Positions 41,881 to 64,000 of a DNA stretch of 64,000 nucleotides are shown here, piece by piece (position 1 is the first letter of the stretch; every line of letters starts with the position of its first letter). The stretch comes from Muraenolepis orangiensis (Eukaryota; Chordata; Actinopteri; Gadiformes; Muraenolepididae), in contig CM051005.1 in NCBI GenBank assembly GCA_027704905.1, positions 16,037,544-16,101,543 of the forward strand, given 5' to 3'. A model generated the notes under the pieces. It saw only the letters and a program-made list of their open reading frames with translations. It made no database searches and was not told the DNA's origin. The translations under genes were made by a program, and so were the position numbers.

Positions 41881-42154
41881 TAATTCATAAGCTATTGAAC
41901 ATAAACACAAATCTCAAATATGAAACCAACTTTACTGCGGTTCTGGGCGGCAAAGATCAGATCAGCAAAACAGACATGCATTTACTTTTATGTCACATGG
42001 GACAACGCCCAGTAACTAAAACTAAAGTATCGGAACATCTGCCTCTCAGAAAGCTCTCAACAAACAAGTGGCGCTCGCTGCACAATGCACCATGGACGTG
42101 GTAGTAAATTGACAATATGCAAAGCGGCACAAGAATGAATCGGTGGCGTAAAAA

Positions 42155-42797
42155 AACATTTTATTATATTTTGCTAGTTACTTTTGTAATCTTATATATT
42201 TTTTAAAGTACACTATATATTACAAATACAATATACACATTTAAAGAAAGAGAACTAAACAGCAAGAATATCACATTCAGTCATAGGGAGGCTCTAACCC
42301 TAGTAAGACAATTGGTAGTTTGTGCAAGAGTGACACATAATGCAGCCAATCGGGAACCAGTACCAGGACTGCAAAAACTAGATGGCTAATGTAAATAAAT
42401 AACAATATAATGGCAATCTAACAGAGGGAGCCAACTGTTCATACTTTGGGAGTAAACAACTTTTTTTTAAGCACATTTTTTCAAGCTTGTTTTATCGTGT
42501 CATTCATTCAACAATGTATGTTAATAAAAAAGGTTATTTTACATTCAATGTTTTTGTTGCGATAACTTGTGAATATGGGCTGGTTTAACACAACAACATG
42601 ACCATGTGTCACAACAATATGAGGTTTCCATTCCCCATCACTTCAAGTGTGCAACAAGCATCAGTGTCGATTATCCGATGAAATCCCTTTGTTGATTTCC
42701 CATTTCACTGGAAAAATGCGCCTCATTACCAAAGTAAAACCAAATTCACATGTGACAGTGTTTACCTGAACATGGGGCAAGTCACGCCAGTGAGAAG
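42155..42797 (-). other. ccdc18: ccdc18 3' UTR with candidate poly(A) signal
   Basis: Sequence follows the TGA at 42798-42800. An AATAAA on the minus strand (tttatt at 42160-42165) is the first convincing signal, about 630 nt downstream. Part of this segment has a diverged direct copy at about 40.6-40.85 kb. UTR extent is inferred. Confidence 0.45.
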
Positions 42798-60315
<17,518 letters not shown>

Positions 60316-60402
60316 CTCCCCTGCGGCCCTGGCTAGGGTAGGCTGCTGGTGGGGTGGGGGGCAACAGGAGGAGGGACAGGAATAAAGGATAAGACGAGAA
60401 AG

Positions 60403-60562
60403 GATAGTGTAGTGGCTCGCATGCTCGACTCCAAGTCAAAAGGTTCCGGGTTCATTTCCCGATGTTGGCAGGGATCTTTGAACAAGATCCCCAACCCCCG
60501 ACCTGCTTAATGGCATGTATCTTTAGGTTACTTTGGATGAAAGTGTCAGCTAAAATACTAAA
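60403..60562 (+). mobile_element. tRNA-derived SINE
   Basis: The A-box-like tagtgtagtggctcgcatgc and B-box ggttccgggttcattt head is followed by a tail ending ttactttggatgaaagtgtc, the CTTTGGATaAAAGcGTCtGC tail family. It lies just upstream of ccdc18 exon 60181-60315. Confidence 0.7.
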
Positions 60563-61012
60563 TAGTCAACTCAATTGTAGGAATACATTACACATTGTTA
60601 TACATATAATCTCCTTTGAAGATGGCATCTATGTGTGTTTTCAGTCCAATGTAGGATATATATATTTCAGGCTTTCATATTTCCCATCCTTTTCTGTCCT
60701 GCGGGTCGGGCCTTGGGTCTCTATGTCCCTCATAAACATTGGGGTGATGGAAGGCTGTGAGGAGTGACCTAGGCATCATGTTGAGGCAAGGGATTTGACC
60801 AGCAGGTCTCCAGTTAAAAGCCAATATGTTTTACCTTCTGACATACTCATACTTCATTTTTTATTTAAAAATGTAATCAAGCAGACATTTCTTTGTTCAT
60901 CCGAAGTGTACGAAGGGGCAGTTTGAACGCATATCAATGCATATCAGGACTGTAATGTCGAAAAAATGTTAATGCCGTTACTATTCACAAAGCGGTCGCT
61001 GCATCCTCCAAC

Positions 61013-61189
61013 CTTAGCTTTGGATGATGGGGGGGGGGCTCACACTCCCAGCAGTCACATGGGCAGGTCTCTCTCGACCACTGCAGCGGAGAGGGGCATC
61101 TGGTGGTCTCCGTAAATCTTCTAAGGTCAAGCGACCAGGAAGGCCTATGCTGCAGAGAGGGGTCACGTGTCGTGTCGTTCTGATTGGCT
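61013..61189 (-). CDS. ccdc18: candidate upstream ccdc18 coding exon
   Basis: A good acceptor (acttgtgctacAG) precedes an open stretch reading GRLTLEDLRRPPDAPLRCSG, loosely like the human LILDVQPSHPGLL region. A possible donor AAG|GTTGGA lies at 61012. A run of ten C on this strand near the 3' end forces a stop in the frame that would join residues SSKAK to the next exon; nine C would keep it open. It could equally be untranslated leader, or carry a homopolymer miscount. Confidence 0.35.
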
Positions 61190-61900
61190 GTAGCACAAGT
61201 TAAAACACACGAACAAAACAAGAATTGGTTGTGGGGACGAGAGCATAAAAAGGGCGTAACCGAGGTCAAAACACTGGAGTCGCAGTGATTGTCAGAGGAC
61301 AATACGGAGAGGTGCAAACCCCGGTTGCAACAAGGAGACTGGGCAGACATGATAGATGGCTAACTGAAGGATTGATTCCCAGAAGGAATGTACGTACCTC
61401 AATTGTTCTCCCACACTTTGCAGACTGATCTCCGGAAATCTAAGTAGAGTCCTTAAATTGACCAAAATCTTCGTTAAGCCGTTCCTCGTTGTCAAACATA
61501 AGTACATAACCTACACATCTCCATCAAACGACTCACTTAAAAAAAAAACACTTGTCCTTAAGTAGCATTATAACAGATGCAGTTCAAGTGAAGTATACAA
61601 CACGTATTTAACTTTACGTTAGCCACACAGGCTTGATGTAAACAAAGGGAATTGCCGCATGAATGGAGTCGGACATGGACTCAAACCACTAGTTTGTAGT
61701 GACACGTATCGATCAAATACCGTTTTAAATAAATGACTAAAACTTTTAGGCATTTCGAAATCGGTGGTGCATCGCAACTGTAAACTTGCCATGTACACAC
61801 AACAGACACTTCCTGTGAATCTCAAGGCGCTTCGTGATTGGACGAGAGAAAACCACTCCGAATCTCATTGGTTAAGGGGGGCAGTGCGCCACAAACGCCG
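61190..61900 (-). promoter_or_regulatory. ccdc18: ccdc18 5' leader and promoter region
   Basis: This lies upstream of the first recognisable ccdc18 exons. Two inverted CCAAT boxes (ATTGG on the plus strand near 61837 and 61868) and a modestly CpG-containing stretch at 61800-61930 fit a housekeeping-type promoter. Short open frames here do not resemble ccdc18 or other proteins. The transcription start cannot be placed. Confidence 0.4.
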
Positions 61901-61980
61901 GGAGAACTCGCGCATTCGAACACAGTGCAGTTAAGGACCGATGACGCCAACACAAACTCGCAAGTCGGTATCATCGAACT

Positions 61981-63723
61981 TTTATTTTTCTCTTTAAAGG
62001 GTTACTTGTAATTCCTACCAACAAAGTAATACATGTAACAAACCGATGCTATAGGACTCAAAGTAGCTGCTTTGGCCACAAGACCCTTTTGTGAAAACAG
62101 TGGCGGGTCAAAGACAATACTCAATGTACAGTTAAGGTCATTTTATGTGGATAAACACGACGAAATCCCCCACAATGTTCAGTGTACCGATTGATCAATA
62201 CACACGTTTAAGAATGTGATTTTAGAAAACGCACTGATTGTAGACAAATTCGAGCGATGTTTCTGCATGTAATCAAAACTGTAAACCCGATACAAAAATA
62301 CTGACGCCTTGCGATTCTGCGTTTTTTTTCTCCTGAGTTGAGCCTGAAATAAAAACAAACGTATCCAGAATGGTAAAATTAACAGCACACATCTTATAAA
62401 TTTTTTAAAAAAAACCTGGGCCAGAAAATGAATTGCATAGGCAGCTTAAATAAAAACTAAGTTATATTCTTAAGTGAGGCTGAAGAGCATTTCCGTAACA
62501 CCCATGCTTGAATGTATTGGAATGAACGCTAGAGGCCAAACCATTCTTGAAAAATATGACTATGCGGTTGTATGTATCATTTTAAAATCAATTAAAACTG
62601 ACAACCAAGCTACAGTGTTTATGCTTTCAGGTATTAAAACACACACGCATGGAGTAACACTTTTGGGAAGCACATAAAAAAAAAAGCAAATACGTGGTCC
62701 CACTTAGAAATAATACTGTGGTTTTATTAAGAGACCAGTCTTTGAAATATGACACTAATGCTTAAATGGCTGGTAGATATGTTCTTTCCAGAAATACAAT
62801 TGAAATATATAAAACAAATTAAATTAGAATTACTGCCTTGAATTAAGAGGATATGAATGCAGAATGAAGAGATGATAGAAGTATAAAATGATATGTGCAC
62901 ATGTGATATTGAACCCATGAAGAAAAATCACAGAAAGCTGTATTAGAGTAGAAAAACATAGTATACCTTTCATATAAAATACCAAGTTTGCAGCAATTCT
63001 GTTCTGCATTCCACTCACAAATGGAGTTCCCTTTTAAAACTAAAATCAATGAATGGACAGTTTTCACTCAGCCCAAGGCAGGTAATCACCGCTGGTAGAA
63101 GAGGATATTGGCGATAATACAGATTACTTTTGTTAATTTGGTATGAAATCAATGTTCTCATGAGCTGATGTCACTTCTTACTGCACATAGATTGGTAAGA
63201 ACTGGTACATGCAATGTGCATCGTATAAAACACAATAAAACAATTTTTTGCAGGTTTTTTTTTTTTAACCAGTTTGAACATTCTGCAAAACAAATGTCAC
63301 CTGTCAAACAAAGTTTTGATCAAATAAAAAAAATAAAACAGCTGTCGTGGCTTTTGAAAACAAAATGCCGAACGCGCACACACACACAAGTAAAGGATCA
63401 GTGACGGGCATAGTGCAGTGTTCTGATATTTGGCTAACTGTGGCTAATGTTCAGTATTCAATGAGAAAAAATGTGAACAAATGAGGGCTTTTGTGACGTG
63501 TACCCTAATCTCCGTTGTGTAAACACAATGCCGCAAAAGTGTTTACGAGCGCTACAGTAAGCCCTACCGTCAAATACGTTTCCCCCTTCGGAAAACAGAA
63601 ACCAAAAAAAAGGGTACATTTTGATGCTTTGAGGAGCCGTGTAGAAAAAACACAAGCCATTGTGTCAGCGCTGGTAATGATGCATCAGGTGAGGTGGCGT
63701 AAAAGGGGGGAGGGAGGGAGAGA
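61981..63723 (-). other. mtf2: mtf2 3' UTR and spacer to ccdc18
   Basis: There is no coding signal in these 1.7 kb. AATAAA signals on the minus strand occur at 62723-62728 and 61981-61986, so the mtf2 3' UTR may run about 1.0 or 1.75 kb. No TMED5-like sequence is found, although TMED5 lies between MTF2 and CCDC18 in human. Confidence 0.5.
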
Positions 63724-64000
63724 TTAGGAGGCGGTGACGCCCTCCCACTCCACAAGGTACTGGACCTTGCCGTCCAGGGTGACACGCCGGGCCAACACTC
63801 GGTACTTCTCCCCGCAGGCCAGGCGCCCTGCCGCTCCGAAGTAGCTGCTGATGGAGCTCTTGAGGTTGGAGATCTGGCCGTGGGGGGCCAGGCCGTGCAC
63901 TATGTCTGTGGAGGGGAGGCCCGGCTGGAGCCCGGACGTCTCTGTGGCGGAGGCGGCAGTGGCGGCGGCTGTCTGCTCTGGGTTAGGGGGCGGCAGGGCA
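63724..64000 (-). CDS. mtf2: mtf2 (Polycomb-like 2), C-terminal exon, partial
   Basis: Polycomb-like proteins recruit and stimulate PRC2 at CpG islands. Only the last 92 codons are in the window; the gene continues beyond the right edge. After a proline/alanine-rich linker, the end reads SSISSYFGAAGRLACGEKYR and continues to QYLVEWEGVTAS and TAA (63724-63726). This is the C-terminal chromo-like domain shared by PHF1, MTF2 and PHF19. The paralogue is assigned as mtf2 partly by the neighbouring ccdc18, as in human 1p22; phf19 has a similar tail and is the main alternative. Confidence 0.87.
   Translation of the reverse strand, partial: ALPPPNPEQTAAATAASATETSGLQPGLPSTDIVHGLAPHGQISNLKSSISSYFGAAGRLACGEKYRVLARRVTLDGKVQYLVEWEGVTAS

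Noticed and set aside
60985..61350. 121-codon frame beginning MSAQSPC as the ccdc18 N terminus
   Set aside because: No similarity to CCDC18 N-terminal sequence, and it does not join the next exon in frame; a different frame of the inner part is kept as a weak candidate exon.

Overview
This window looks like nuclear DNA of a ray-finned (teleost) fish. Vertebrate genes are split into short GT-AG exons. The introns carry fish-type repeats: CR1/L2-like LINE tails ending in (ATCTA)n, tRNA-derived SINEs and hAT transposons. There are at least 14 long dinucleotide arrays, mostly (CA)n, of about 60 to 245 bp. Such a load recalls microsatellite-rich genomes such as gadiforms, but the species cannot be fixed from the sequence.

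Four protein genes are supported, all on the minus strand. From right to left: the last coding exon of mtf2 (a Polycomb-like PRC2 accessory factor) at 63724-64000; ccdc18 (a long coiled-coil protein) at 42798-60315 plus an uncertain 5' exon; a complete six-domain gelsolin/scinderin-like gene at 16099-29398, 16 coding exons totalling 717 codons with the stop; and wls (Wntless, the Wnt cargo receptor) at 95-15070, exons 1-10, with the last roughly 87 codons beyond the left edge. Exon boundaries were set by hand from homology and splice sites. Reading-frame arithmetic closes for wls and the scinderin-like gene, and for every ccdc18 exon except one, which carries an extra TG dinucleotide. The four genes do not form a pathway; they are neighbours. 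mtf2 next to ccdc18 matches the human 1p22 order except that TMED5 is absent here.

The rest is mobile and tandem DNA. A 2.9-kb hAT element with a perfect 8-bp target duplication and a frame-broken transposase sits inside a ccdc18 intron. A hAT MITE with its own 8-bp duplication lies in a wls intron. Two non-autonomous hAT relatives carry a zinc-finger fragment next to a (CA)n tract. A LINE copy with reverse-transcriptase sequence lies in a scinderin-like intron. Two long palindromes are centred on (TA)n, and a segment containing part of a ccdc18 exon is duplicated in inverted orientation. A 0.77-kb minisatellite is built from the exon/donor junction of a scinderin-like exon. Intergenic DNA at 32.4-42.1 kb holds diverged direct duplications of nearby sequence, including a copy of a scinderin-like intron region from which the coding exon has been lost.

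I see no operon, CRISPR array, tRNA or rRNA gene, and no convincing new multi-gene system. The most interesting material is structural: tandem repeats growing from splice junctions, and fold-back or inverted duplications around simple repeats.
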